Of a DNA stretch of 64,000 bases, positions 9,003-18,263 are shown piece by piece. The stretch's first letter is position 1; every line of letters starts with the position of its first letter. Made by a program: the position numbers and the translations under genes. The notes under the pieces are model-generated. The model did not search any database and had not been told where the DNA came from. It was given only the letters and a program-made list of their open reading frames with translations. Source of the stretch: Opitutaceae bacterium (GTDB lineage: Bacteria; Verrucomicrobiota; Verrucomicrobiia; Opitutales; Opitutaceae); assembly GCA_003164715.1 (NCBI GenBank), contig PLTZ01000019.1, positions 84,419 through 148,418 of the forward strand, given 5' to 3'.

Positions 9003-10952
9003 ATGACCGCCCCATCGCTGCCCTCCTCGGAGCCGGCGCGCGAACAACGATCGGCCATCCTGTTCTGCTGCGCCTGCCTGGTCGCCGCCGTGGCGGCCGC
9101 CTATGGCCAGAGCCTCGGCGGCCGGTTCCTCTACGACGACATCGAGTCCATTGCCGAGAACACGACCATCCGGCAGTTCTCGACCGCGCTCAGGCCCCCG
9201 GACGGCGCGACCGTGAGCGGCAGGCCCTTCCTCAACCTCACGTTCGCCGTCAACTACGCCGTGTCGGGCCCGCGGGAGTGGAGCTATCACGCGGCGAACG
9301 TGGCGATCCACGCCGCCTCGGCGCTTCTGCTCCTGGGGATCGTGCGCCGGACCCTGCGGACGCCGGCCGCCGGCCCGCGCAGCGGCCCCGAAGCCCTGGC
9401 CATTGCGTTCGCGGCGGCGCTCCTCTGGGCGCTCCACCCCCTGCAGACGGAGTCGGTCGCCTATGTCGTGCAGCGGGCGGAGTCGCTCATGGGGTTATTC
9501 TATCTCCTGACCCTGTACGCCTTCATCCGCTTTGCGGGCGGCGGAGCGCGGGCGCGCCTCTGGGGGATCGCGGCGTTCGCGGCGTGCCTCTTCGGCATGG
9601 CCACGAAGGAGGTCATGTCGACCGCGCCGCTTGTCGTGTTCCTCTACGACCGGACGTTTGTCTGCGGATCCTTCGCCGGGGCGTGGAGGAGGCACCGGGT
9701 CCTCCTCCTCGCGCTGGCCTCGTGCTGGCTGCCGATGGCGGGGTTTGCGTGGCTCGGGGGCGGGCGCAGCGGGACCGCCGGTTTCGGTTCGGGCGTCGCC
9801 TGGTGGGCCTACGCGCTCTCGCAGCTGCGGGCGGTGGTGCTCTACCTGCGGCTCTGCGTCTGGCCCCATCCGCTGATCGGGGATTACGGCCGCTTTCTCG
9901 GAGGCGGACGCCTTGAGGTCGCGCTCGGCGCGGTCCTTATCGCAGGCCTTGCCGTTGGCACCGTGGCGCTCCTCAGGAGGAACCGCCCGGCGGGATTCGT
10001 CGGGGCGTGGTTCCTGCTCATCCTGGCCCCCACAACGAGCGTGATCCCTGTCTCAACCGAGATCATTGCCGAGCACCGGATGTACCTGCCCTTGGCCTCC
10101 GTCGCGACCGTCTTCGCAGCCGCGCTCTATGCGGTGATCGGCCGGCCGAGACCCTTCCTTGTGCTTGTGGGGGCCCTGGCGCTCGTTCTCGGCGCGGCGA
10201 CGGCATCAAGGACGCGGGTCTACCGGGACGCCGAGGCGTTCTGGACGGACGACGCCCTGAAGGTCCCCGGCAACGCGGGAGCGTGGAACAACCTGGGGGC
10301 GATCCTGGCGGGCAAGGGCGACCACGCCGCGGCCATCGAGCACTACCGCCGGGCGCTGGCGCTCGTGCCCACGTTCGCGTTCGCGCATTTTAATCTCGGC
10401 AACTCGCTCGCCGCGACGGGCCGCGTGGCCGAGGCGGCCTCGGAGTACGAGGAGGCCCTGAAGTTCCGGCCGAAGGACCCGGTCATCCACAGGCGCCTCG
10501 CCTACGCCTTGGCGGCAGGGAAGCGGGGCTACGCCGCCGCCGCCGAGTACCGCGAGGCGCTGCGCCTAGAGCCGGGGAGCGCGGAGGCGTGGGCCGGGCT
10601 CGGAGCCGCGATGGTGCAGGTCGGCAACCTGCAGGAGGCGGCGGAAGCGGACGCGCAGGCCGTCCGGCTGCGACCGGACCACGCGGCAACGAGGGTCGAC
10701 TACGGGGATGTCCTCGTGCAGCTGGGGCGCAACGCCGAGGGGATCCGGCAGTACCGGGAGGCGCTGCGCCTCGAGCCGGGCGCCGCGGACGTCCACAACA
10801 ACCTGGGGGGCCTGCTCGCCGAGGGCGGGGACTTGGCGGGGGCGAGGGCCGAGTTCGAGGAGGCCCTGCGGCTCAGGCCCGACTACGCCGACGCGCGCGG
10901 CAACCTTGAGCGCGTGCGGGCGCTGGAGGGCCAGGCGGGGAGCCGGCGATGA
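9003..10952 (+). CDS. TMTC-like multi-spanning membrane protein with C-terminal TPRs (copy 1)
   Basis: N-terminal loop FLYDDIES, HPLQTESVAYVVQRAESLMGLFYLL, many hydrophobic helices, then repeated TPRs (AIEHYRRALALVPTFAFAHFNLGNSLA...). Confidence 0.8.
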   Translation: MTAPSLPSSEPAREQRSAILFCCACLVAAVAAAYGQSLGGRFLYDDIESIAENTTIRQFSTALRPPDGATVSGRPFLNLTFAVNYAVSGPREWSYHAANVAIHAASALLLLGIVRRTLRTPAAGPRSGPEALAIAFAAALLWALHPLQTESVAYVVQRAESLMGLFYLLTLYAFIRFAGGGARARLWGIAAFAACLFGMATKEVMSTAPLVVFLYDRTFVCGSFAGAWRRHRVLLLALASCWLPMAGFAWLGGGRSGTAGFGSGVAWWAYALSQLRAVVLYLRLCVWPHPLIGDYGRFLGGGRLEVALGAVLIAGLAVGTVALLRRNRPAGFVGAWFLLILAPTTSVIPVSTEIIAEHRMYLPLASVATVFAAALYAVIGRPRPFLVLVGALALVLGAATASRTRVYRDAEAFWTDDALKVPGNAGAWNNLGAILAGKGDHAAAIEHYRRALALVPTFAFAHFNLGNSLAATGRVAEAASEYEEALKFRPKDPVIHRRLAYALAAGKRGYAAAAEYREALRLEPGSAEAWAGLGAAMVQVGNLQEAAEADAQAVRLRPDHAATRVDYGDVLVQLGRNAEGIRQYREALRLEPGAADVHNNLGGLLAEGGDLAGARAEFEEALRLRPDYADARGNLERVRALEGQAGSRR

Positions 10953-12769
10953 GAACGCTCGTGCGAGTCCTCGTGATCGTGGGCCTCTCCGCGTGGATCT
11001 ATTCGCCGTGCATCCGGGGCGCGTGGCTCTGGGACGACGGCCTGGAGGTCGCCCAGAACCTGGCCCTGAGGGAGCCGGGCGGCTGGTGGCGCCCCTTCGT
11101 TCACCCCCAGGGCATGGACTATTTCCCGCTGAAGAGCAGCCTCCAGTGGGTTGAATGGCGCCTCTGGGGCGCCAGTCCCGTGGGCTACCACCTGGTCAGC
11201 CTCGGCCTCCACATGGCGAGCGCGCTCCTCATCTGGCGGCTGCTGCGGCTGCTGGGAGTGCGCTTCGCGTACCTTGGCGGGCTCCTCTTCGCCGTGCACC
11301 CGCTGGCGGTGGAATCGGTCGCATGGATCTCGGAGTTCAAGAACACCGTGTCCCTTCCGCCGCTGCTTCTAGCCGCGGCGGCATTTGTCCGCTTCGACCT
11401 CGAGCGGCGGCCACGGCAGCGGATGGCCGCCCTCCTCTGGTTCGCCGCGGCGCTCGCGTGCAAGACCTCGGTTGTCATGTTCCCGGCGGTCCTCCTCGTC
11501 TTCGCCTGGTGGAGGCGGGGGCGGATCGGGTTCGGCGACCTGCGGGACGCGGCGCCGTTTTTCGGGGCCTCGGCGGCGATGGGCGCGGCGACCGTGTGGT
11601 TCCAGTGGTCGCGTGCGATCGGGATCGCCGGGACCCACGGGGGACTTGCCGAAAGAATCGGCCAGGCGGGATGGAGCGTCCTTGCGTACGCGCGCCAGTC
11701 CGTTTGGCCGGCGGCCCTCGCGCCGATCTATCCCCCGGCAGGGGGATCCCTTCCCGGGATCGTGGCATGGCTAGGGGTCGCGGCCGTCCTCGCGCTCCTC
11801 TGGGCCTACCGAAGGGGCTGGGGAAGGCACGCCCTCCTCGGATCGGGCTGGTTCCTCCTGAACCTCGCGCCCGTCCTCGGGATCATCCCGATGGCCTACC
11901 TGAGGATCTCGCCGAGAGCGGACCATTTTGCGTATGTGCCGCTCGTCGGATGGGTGGGCCTCGCCGCGGCGGCCTACGGCGCCGCCGTGGACGCTTGGCA
12001 TAGAAAGGTCGGCCCCAGGGCTGTCCTGCGGCTTTCGCTTGCCGTGGGGGTCGCCGCGGTAGCCTGCGCGATGGTCCTTCTTGCGCGCGCCCATGCGGCC
12101 GCGTTCAGGGACGAGAAGGCGCTCTGGTCGTTCGCCGTCGAGCGCAACCCCGGGGCCTGGCTCGCCCGCAATAACCTGGGCAGGGTGCTGCTACAGGAGC
12201 GCCGCCCGGCCGAGGCCGAGGAGCAGCTGCGCGCGGCGATCGCCCTCGAGCCCGACTCGGCCGAGGCGCACGCGAACCTCGGGAACTGCCTTGCCGATGA
12301 GGGCCGCGCCCTGGACGCCCGTCGGGAATATGCCGAGGCCCTGCGGATCGACCCCGGATTCGCCGGCGGCCATTACGACCTCGGGCTGTCCCTCTTGAGT
12401 TCGGGCCTCCCGGGCCCGGCGTCCGACGAGTTCCGGGCCGCGCTTAGGCTCGATCCGGGGCACACCCAGGCCCACAACAGCCTCGGCCTCGCGCTCGCCG
12501 GATTGGGGAGGCCCTCGGAGGCGATGGAGGAGTATCGGCGGGCCCTCGGGCTCGACCCCGGGCTTGCCGAGGCCCGCCTGAACCTCGGGAACCTGCTCTT
12601 CAGGCAGGGGAGGCTGGAGGACGCGGTACGGGAGTACCGCGAGGCCCTAAAAAGCGCGCCGGATTACGCGGGGGCCCACTACAACCTCGGCCAGGCCCTG
12701 GACGCGCTTGGCCGCCGGGACGAGGCCCGGGCCGAGTTCGAGAAGGCCCGGGGCGCGGCAAATCATTGA
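10949..12769 (+). CDS. TMTC-like multi-spanning membrane protein with C-terminal TPRs (copy 2)
   Basis: WLWDDGLEVAQN, HPLAVESVAWISEFKNTVSL, TPR tail; overlaps previous stop (ATGA). Confidence 0.8.
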   Translation: MRTLVRVLVIVGLSAWIYSPCIRGAWLWDDGLEVAQNLALREPGGWWRPFVHPQGMDYFPLKSSLQWVEWRLWGASPVGYHLVSLGLHMASALLIWRLLRLLGVRFAYLGGLLFAVHPLAVESVAWISEFKNTVSLPPLLLAAAAFVRFDLERRPRQRMAALLWFAAALACKTSVVMFPAVLLVFAWWRRGRIGFGDLRDAAPFFGASAAMGAATVWFQWSRAIGIAGTHGGLAERIGQAGWSVLAYARQSVWPAALAPIYPPAGGSLPGIVAWLGVAAVLALLWAYRRGWGRHALLGSGWFLLNLAPVLGIIPMAYLRISPRADHFAYVPLVGWVGLAAAAYGAAVDAWHRKVGPRAVLRLSLAVGVAAVACAMVLLARAHAAAFRDEKALWSFAVERNPGAWLARNNLGRVLLQERRPAEAEEQLRAAIALEPDSAEAHANLGNCLADEGRALDARREYAEALRIDPGFAGGHYDLGLSLLSSGLPGPASDEFRAALRLDPGHTQAHNSLGLALAGLGRPSEAMEEYRRALGLDPGLAEARLNLGNLLFRQGRLEDAVREYREALKSAPDYAGAHYNLGQALDALGRRDEARAEFEKARGAANH

Positions 12770-12801
12770 CTCCGAAGGGGAAGGTCGGACGGTTATCCCT
12801 C

Positions 12802-14733
12802 ATGCGGCGACCCGGATTATCAGGCGCGGTTGCACTCGCGCTTCCCATTGCGGTGGTTGCGGCCTACTGGCCCGCGCTGCGCGGCGGGTTTATCTGGGAC
12901 GACGATGCGCACGTGACGCGCGTGGACCTGCGCCCGCTCCACGGCCTCTGGAGGATCTGGTCGGAGCCCGGCGCGACCCAGCAGTACTACCCGGTCCTGC
13001 ACAGCGCTTTCTGGATCGAGCACCGCCTCTGGGGCGACTCGGCCCTCGGCTACCACCTGCTCAACGTGGCGCTGCACCTCCTGGCGACGCTCCTCTTGTA
13101 CCGGGTGCTCCGGCGCCTGGCGGTGCCTGGGGCGCTCCTGGCGGCCTCGGTCTTCGCGCTTCATCCGGTGTGCGTCGAGACGGTGGCCTGGGTCTCGGAG
13201 CAGAAGAACACGCTGTCCGCCGTGTTCTACATGGCGGCGGCGCTGGCCTACCTCCGCTTTGACGAGAAGCGGCGGTGGGGCGCCTACGCGCTCGGAACGG
13301 CCCTCTTCGCCCTCGCGCTCCTCAGCAAGAGCGTCACGGCGACGCTTCCCGCGGCGCTCCTTGTCGTGCTCTGGTGGAGGCGGGGCCGCCTTTCCCCCAA
13401 GGGCGACGTTCTCCCCCTGGCGCCGTGGTTGGGCATGAGCGCCGCCGCGGGGCTCATGACCTCGTGGATGGAGCGCACCTTCATCGGCGCCTACGGCGCG
13501 CCGTTCCAGCTCGGTCTCGCCGATCGGTTCCTCGTCGCGGGCCGGGTCGCCTGGTTCTACCTGGGGAAGCTGCTCTGGCCGGCGGGCCTGAACTTCATGT
13601 ACCCGCGCTGGAGCGTGGACGCCCATGCGGCGTGGCAGTACGCGTTCCCCGCCGCCGCCGTCGCGGTCCTGGCGGCCCTCGTTGCGCTCAGGCGCCGCTC
13701 CCGCGGCCCGCTGGCGGCGGCGCTCCTTTTCTTGGGGACGCTGTTTCCCGCCCTCGGGTTCATCAACGTGTACCCCTTTGTCTTCTCCTTCGTCGCCGAC
13801 CACTTCCAGTACCTGGCTGCCGCGGGCCTCGTCTCGTCCTTGTCCGCGGCCGCGGTGATCGGCCGGGATCGTCTGGCGCCGGCCGGCCGGTCCGCCGCGC
13901 AGGCCGCGGCCGCCTGCCTGGTCGTGGTCCTCGCCGCGCTCACCTGGATGCAGTGCAGCCGGTACGGCGACATCCAGACCTTCTACGAGTCGATTCTCGA
14001 GCGGAACCCGGCCAGCTGGCTGGCGCACGACAACCTGGGTGTCGTCCTCGTCGCCCGGGGAAGGGCGGGTGAGGCCGCCGGGCACTACCGGGAGGCCATG
14101 CGGCTCAATCCCTCCTATCCGGAGGCCTTCAACAACTACGGAAACGTGATGGCGAAGGAGCGGCGCTGGAGCGAGGCCGAGGAGGCGTACGCGGGGGCGC
14201 TTCGGGCGAGGCCGTCGTTCTTCGCGGCGCAGTTCAACTGGGGAACTGCCATGAACGACGCCGGGCGCTACGCCCAGGCCGAGCGGCATTTCAGGAGCGC
14301 GCTCGCGCTCAAGCCCGACTATGCGCAGGCCCATTACGGGCTGGCCAACGCCCTGGCCAACATGGGCCGCCTCCCGGACGCGGTCGCAGAGTACGGGGAG
14401 GCCCTGAGCCTTTTGCCCGCTTTTCCGGAAGCCCGTGCCAACCTGGGGCTCGCACTGGCCGAGCAGGGCCATTGGGCGCAGGCCCTTCCGCAGGTCGAGG
14501 AGGCCATCCGGCTGCGTCCGGGCTACGCGGAGGCCCATGCCTACCGCGGGTTTTCGCTGGCGGGATCGGGCCGGTTCTTGGAGGCGATCTCGGAGTACCG
14601 CGAGGCGATCCGCCTCGGGGCGAACAGCGCGGACCTCCACTATCAAACCGCGGTGGCACTCGGCAAATTGGGCCGCACCGACGAGGCGAATGCCGAGTTT
14701 GCCGCAGCCAGGCGTCTTGAGGGGAGCCGTTAG
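12802..14733 (+). CDS. TMTC-like multi-spanning membrane protein with C-terminal TPRs (copy 3)
   Basis: FIWDDDAHVTRVDLRPL, HPVCVETVAWVSEQKNTLSAVFYM, TPR tail; start could be TTG 12766 overlapping the previous stop. Confidence 0.8.
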   Translation: MRRPGLSGAVALALPIAVVAAYWPALRGGFIWDDDAHVTRVDLRPLHGLWRIWSEPGATQQYYPVLHSAFWIEHRLWGDSALGYHLLNVALHLLATLLLYRVLRRLAVPGALLAASVFALHPVCVETVAWVSEQKNTLSAVFYMAAALAYLRFDEKRRWGAYALGTALFALALLSKSVTATLPAALLVVLWWRRGRLSPKGDVLPLAPWLGMSAAAGLMTSWMERTFIGAYGAPFQLGLADRFLVAGRVAWFYLGKLLWPAGLNFMYPRWSVDAHAAWQYAFPAAAVAVLAALVALRRRSRGPLAAALLFLGTLFPALGFINVYPFVFSFVADHFQYLAAAGLVSSLSAAAVIGRDRLAPAGRSAAQAAAACLVVVLAALTWMQCSRYGDIQTFYESILERNPASWLAHDNLGVVLVARGRAGEAAGHYREAMRLNPSYPEAFNNYGNVMAKERRWSEAEEAYAGALRARPSFFAAQFNWGTAMNDAGRYAQAERHFRSALALKPDYAQAHYGLANALANMGRLPDAVAEYGEALSLLPAFPEARANLGLALAEQGHWAQALPQVEEAIRLRPGYAEAHAYRGFSLAGSGRFLEAISEYREAIRLGANSADLHYQTAVALGKLGRTDEANAEFAAARRLEGSR

Positions 14734-14746
14734 GGGCGCTGCGCAC

Positions 14747-16729
14747 ATGGCAACCGAGCCGCAATTCCGCCCCATGGGTTCAAGAGGAACCCGGGCTCTG
14801 CTGGCGGCGCGAATCTCGGCGATCGCGCTTGCGTGCGCGTGGGTCTACTCCCCGGCGGCCTCTGGCGGATGGATCTGGGACGACTTCCAGGAGGTCGCGG
14901 CGAACCCGGCACTGAAGGGTGCGGGCGGCCTCGCGGACGCCTGGCTCGGCCGGGCGGGCCCCGACTATTTCCCGCTGAAGACCACGTTCCAATGGGTCGA
15001 GTGGCACCTTTGGGGCGACGCGACCCTTGGCTACCATCTGGCGAGCGTCGCGCTGCACCTCGTGAGCGCGTTTCTCCTCTGGAGGGTCTTGGCCAAGCTC
15101 GGCCTCCGGACCGCCTGGCTCGGCGGCCTTGTGTTCGCGGTCCATCCGCTCGCGGTCGAGTCCGTCGCCTGGGTCGCCGAGCTCAAGAACACGCTGTCGC
15201 TCCCGCTGCTTCTGCTCGCGATCGGCGCATACCTCGATTTCGACCGGGACCGGAGGGCCCGGGAGCTCCTCGCCGCGTCCGCATGGTTCGCGGCCGCGAT
15301 GCTGTGCAAGAGCTCGGTGGTCATGCTGCCTCTCGTGATCCTTCTCCTCGCCTGGTGGCGGAGGGGCCGGGTGGGGTGGTCCGACCTCAAGGCTGCCTCG
15401 CCCTTCCTAGGCATCGCGCTCGTCCTTGGCCTCGTCACGGTGTGGTTCCAGGAGCACCGGGCGGTGGTGGACCAGGACCTCGGGTTGGGCGGGATCTGGG
15501 CCCGGTGCGCCCTGGCGGCCCGCGCGCTCCTGTTCTACGCCGGGAAATGCGCCCTGCCCGTGGGCCTCATGCCCGCGTACCCGCGCTGGGATGCGGCGGC
15601 CCCCGGCGCGTGGTTCTGGCTCACGTGGCTAGCCGTCGCGATCCTGGCCGCATGGGCCTGGCGCAGCCGCGGGGGCTGGGGCCGGCACGCCCTCCTTGGG
15701 GCCGGTTTCTTCGCGCTGAACCTTGTTCCGGTCCTCGGGCTCGTGCCGATGGCCTACCTGAGAATTTCGTGGGTCGCAGACCATTTTGCCTACATCTCTC
15801 TCGCGGCCGCGGCCGGGCTCGCCGCCGCCGGGATGGACCTGCTCCTGGTTTGGGTGAAGTGGCCCGCCACGGCGTGGTGCGCCGCGGCCGCGGTCCTCGC
15901 CGCGTTGGCCCTTGAGAGCCGCGGCCTCGCCGCGGTCTACACCGGGGACGAGTCCTTCTGGGCTTTCGCCGCAGCGAGGAATCCCGGGGCGTGGATCGCC
16001 CACGACAACCTCGGGCTGGCCCTCTACGGCCGCGGAGACGATGGCGGGGCCATCGCGCAGTACCGGGAGGCCCTGCAGATCAACCCGGGCGACGATGCGG
16101 TCCACGTGAACCTGGGCAACGCCCTCGCGCGCACCGGCCGGCCCCTCGAGGCGCAGGCCGAGTTCCGCGAGGCGATCCGCATCCGGCCCGACGACACGGA
16201 TGCGCGCACGGACCTCGGCAACCTTGCGTTCTCCGCGGGACGGTTTGCCGACGCCGTCAGGGAGTACGAGGGGGTCCTGCGGCTCCGGCCCGCGGACCGG
16301 GAGGTCCGGCGCGCCTGCGCGGAGGCCCACTACCGCAGCGGCAACGAGCTCGGCAACGCCGGGCGCCTCGCCGAGGCCGTGGCCGAGTATTCGCAGGCGC
16401 TTCGCCTCTGGCCGGACTTCGTCCAGGCCCGCGCGAACCTGGGCCTGGCGTTTTCGGAAGAGGGCAGGACGGCCGAGGCCGTGGCGGAGCTTGAGGAGGC
16501 GGTCCGCGCGAAGCCCGACTACCCTGAGGCGCAGGCCTACCTCGGCCTCGCGCTCTTCCGGGCGGGCCGCCCCGCCGAGGCCGCGGCCCACTACGAGGAG
16601 GCGCTCAAGCGGGATCCCGACTCCGCCGACCTTCATTACAATCTGGCCGTGGCCCTCCGTGCCGCCGGCCGGCCCGAGGAGGCCCGGGCGCATTTCGAGG
16701 CTGCCGCGCGGATTGGCGCCCGGCATTAG
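14747..16729 (+). CDS. TMTC-like multi-spanning membrane protein with C-terminal TPRs (copy 4)
   Basis: WIWDDFQEVAANPALKG, HPLAVESVAWVAELKNTLSLPLLLL, TPR tail; the ORF-track start at 14435 overlaps copy 3 and is not used. Confidence 0.8.
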   Translation: MATEPQFRPMGSRGTRALLAARISAIALACAWVYSPAASGGWIWDDFQEVAANPALKGAGGLADAWLGRAGPDYFPLKTTFQWVEWHLWGDATLGYHLASVALHLVSAFLLWRVLAKLGLRTAWLGGLVFAVHPLAVESVAWVAELKNTLSLPLLLLAIGAYLDFDRDRRARELLAASAWFAAAMLCKSSVVMLPLVILLLAWWRRGRVGWSDLKAASPFLGIALVLGLVTVWFQEHRAVVDQDLGLGGIWARCALAARALLFYAGKCALPVGLMPAYPRWDAAAPGAWFWLTWLAVAILAAWAWRSRGGWGRHALLGAGFFALNLVPVLGLVPMAYLRISWVADHFAYISLAAAAGLAAAGMDLLLVWVKWPATAWCAAAAVLAALALESRGLAAVYTGDESFWAFAAARNPGAWIAHDNLGLALYGRGDDGGAIAQYREALQINPGDDAVHVNLGNALARTGRPLEAQAEFREAIRIRPDDTDARTDLGNLAFSAGRFADAVREYEGVLRLRPADREVRRACAEAHYRSGNELGNAGRLAEAVAEYSQALRLWPDFVQARANLGLAFSEEGRTAEAVAELEEAVRAKPDYPEAQAYLGLALFRAGRPAEAAAHYEEALKRDPDSADLHYNLAVALRAAGRPEEARAHFEAAARIGARH

Positions 16730-16739
16730 GAGGACGCGC

Positions 16740-17924
16740 GTGCCGGGGCCGCCCACCATCGTCCACCTGGACGCCGACGCGTTCTTCGTGTCGTGCGAGC
16801 AGGCGCGCGACCCGACGCTCGTCGGCAAGAAGTGCGCCGTGGGCGGCCGCGAGCGCGGGATCATCTCTTCGGCGAGCTACGAGGCGCGGGCGTGCGGCGT
16901 GTACACGCCCATGCCGACCGCCCGCGCGCTGCGCGTCTGCCCGGACCTCATCATGATCCGCCACACCTTTGGCCTCTACAGCGAGGTTTCGAGGAAGATG
17001 TTCGACCTGTGCGAGGCCCTGACGCCCGCCGTCCAGCGCAACTCGATCGACGAGGGCTACCTCGACCTCGGTCCCTGCCGCCTGGGCACGGTCGAGGCCG
17101 TCGAGGCCGCGGTCCGCGGCCTGCAGCGGCGGATCTGGGACGAGCTCAGGATCCCGGTCTCTATGGGCATCGCGTCGAACAAGCTGGTCGCCCAGATCGC
17201 CTCGAAGCACAGGAAGCCGCACGGCTTCGTGGTCGTGCGGCCCGGGGAAGAGGCGGCCTTCCTCGAGCCCCTCCCGCTCGGGCGGCTGCCGGGCGTTGGC
17301 GTGAAGACCGAGGCGGCGCTCGCCCGCCTCGGCCTGCGGCTCGTGCGCGACCTCTTCGGGCGCGGCGAGGCCGAGCTCGCCGCGGCGCTCGGCCGCGACT
17401 GGCGCAGGATGCTGGCGCAGGCGAGGGGCGAGGACGACAGTCCGGTCGAGACCGGAAGCGAGGACGCCAAGAGCTACTCGAAGCAGGAAACCTTTCCGGC
17501 CGACGTGGGCGACTTCGCGCAGGTCGAGCGCGTGGCGAAGGGCATGGTCGACGAGCTCATGGCCAAGGTGCGCTCCGACGCAGCGAAGGTGAGGACCCTG
17601 ACGATCAAGGTGCGCTACGCCGACTTCACCCAGGAGTCGAGCGGGCGGAGCCTGGAGGCGGCGGCCGACATCGAGGCGCCCTTTTATCCGCTTGTCTCCC
17701 CGCTCTTGCGCGCGGCATGGGGCAGGAAGAGGCCGCTGCGGCTCGTGAGCGTCAAGCTCTCGGGAGTCGACGCGGGCCCCTCCCAGCTGGAGATGTTCGC
17801 GCAGGCCGACGACAAGCGCCGGAAGCTCGCGGGCGTCCTCGACCGGCTCAACAAGGGCGGCCGCGACGCGGTCGTGATCCACGGGCACCAGCTCCCCCAG
17901 GGGCCCGTGCGTAACAAGAAATAG
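16740..17924 (+). CDS. dinB: DNA polymerase IV (Y-family)
   Basis: IVHLDADAFFVSCEQARDPTLVGKKCAVGG...SSASYEARACGVYTPMP...NSIDEGYLDL...SMGIASNKLVAQIASKHRKPHG; GTG start at 16740. Confidence 0.93.
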   Translation: MPGPPTIVHLDADAFFVSCEQARDPTLVGKKCAVGGRERGIISSASYEARACGVYTPMPTARALRVCPDLIMIRHTFGLYSEVSRKMFDLCEALTPAVQRNSIDEGYLDLGPCRLGTVEAVEAAVRGLQRRIWDELRIPVSMGIASNKLVAQIASKHRKPHGFVVVRPGEEAAFLEPLPLGRLPGVGVKTEAALARLGLRLVRDLFGRGEAELAAALGRDWRRMLAQARGEDDSPVETGSEDAKSYSKQETFPADVGDFAQVERVAKGMVDELMAKVRSDAAKVRTLTIKVRYADFTQESSGRSLEAAADIEAPFYPLVSPLLRAAWGRKRPLRLVSVKLSGVDAGPSQLEMFAQADDKRRKLAGVLDRLNKGGRDAVVIHGHQLPQGPVRNKK

Positions 17925-17944
17925 GATACTTTTCGCGGGCCGGC

Positions 17945-17977
17945 GGGCCCCGGGGTGGGGTCCATAGCCCGGGGCCC
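17945..17977 (+). terminator. perfect 10-bp GC inverted repeat (GGGCCCCGGG...CCCGGGGCCC) after dinB, terminator-like
   Basis: Arms 17945-17954 / 17968-17977 read directly; no clear U-tract. Confidence 0.45.
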
Positions 17978-18107
17978 CGAGGCGGCTCCCAAGACCCTCT
18001 GCGGGAGCGCCGGAGGGCGCTGCGCATCCCTTGTCCTCGGAAGGCTGCCAAAAATCAAAAAATTTAACAAATGATGCGCATAAACCTGTTGACGGCGGAA
18101 AATCAAA

Positions 18108-18155
18108 GCGCAATAGGTTGTGGCCGATCGGGGAGGTTACCACATCCTGTTGTGG
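18108..18155 (+). promoter_or_regulatory. two putative NrdR-box-like sites (GCGCAATAGGTTGTGG and CCACATCCTGTTGTGG), 32 bp start to start, upstream of nrdB
   Basis: Visual comparison with the NrdR consensus acaCwAtATaTwGtgt; the second lies in the perfect inverted repeat ACCACA-N6-TGTGGT; TTGACG at 18089 could be a -35. Confidence 0.5.
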
Positions 18156-18263
18156 TCAACAACGCGTAAATAAGTTCCAGCAACTTTTGGTCGCCTAGGC
18201 TTGTTGCGCGTCGGAAAACACCCCGGTTTACCCCCCCATTCCATCCTTTTTGAGCCCGTCGCC

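Noticed and set aside
14435-14746. 5' extension of TMTC-like copy 4 in the ORF track
   Set aside because: Overlaps the 3' end of copy 3 out of frame and is Arg/Ser-rich; ATG 14747 begins a normal N-terminus.
12820-14775. Very long antisense ORF (651 aa) opposite TMTC-like copy 3, and similar long antisense ORFs opposite thrS, mutL, glgP and others
   Set aside because: High-GC codon bias (G/C at third positions) routinely opens antisense frames; the translations are Arg/Pro/Ala/Gly-rich without domain motifs, while the sense frames encode clear families.
9003-16729. CRISPR or tandem-repeat array suggested by repetitive GC-rich motifs
   Set aside because: The periodicity is about 102 nt (34 codons) with degenerate sequence, i.e. 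TPR coding repeats; no conserved palindromic repeat/unique spacer structure.
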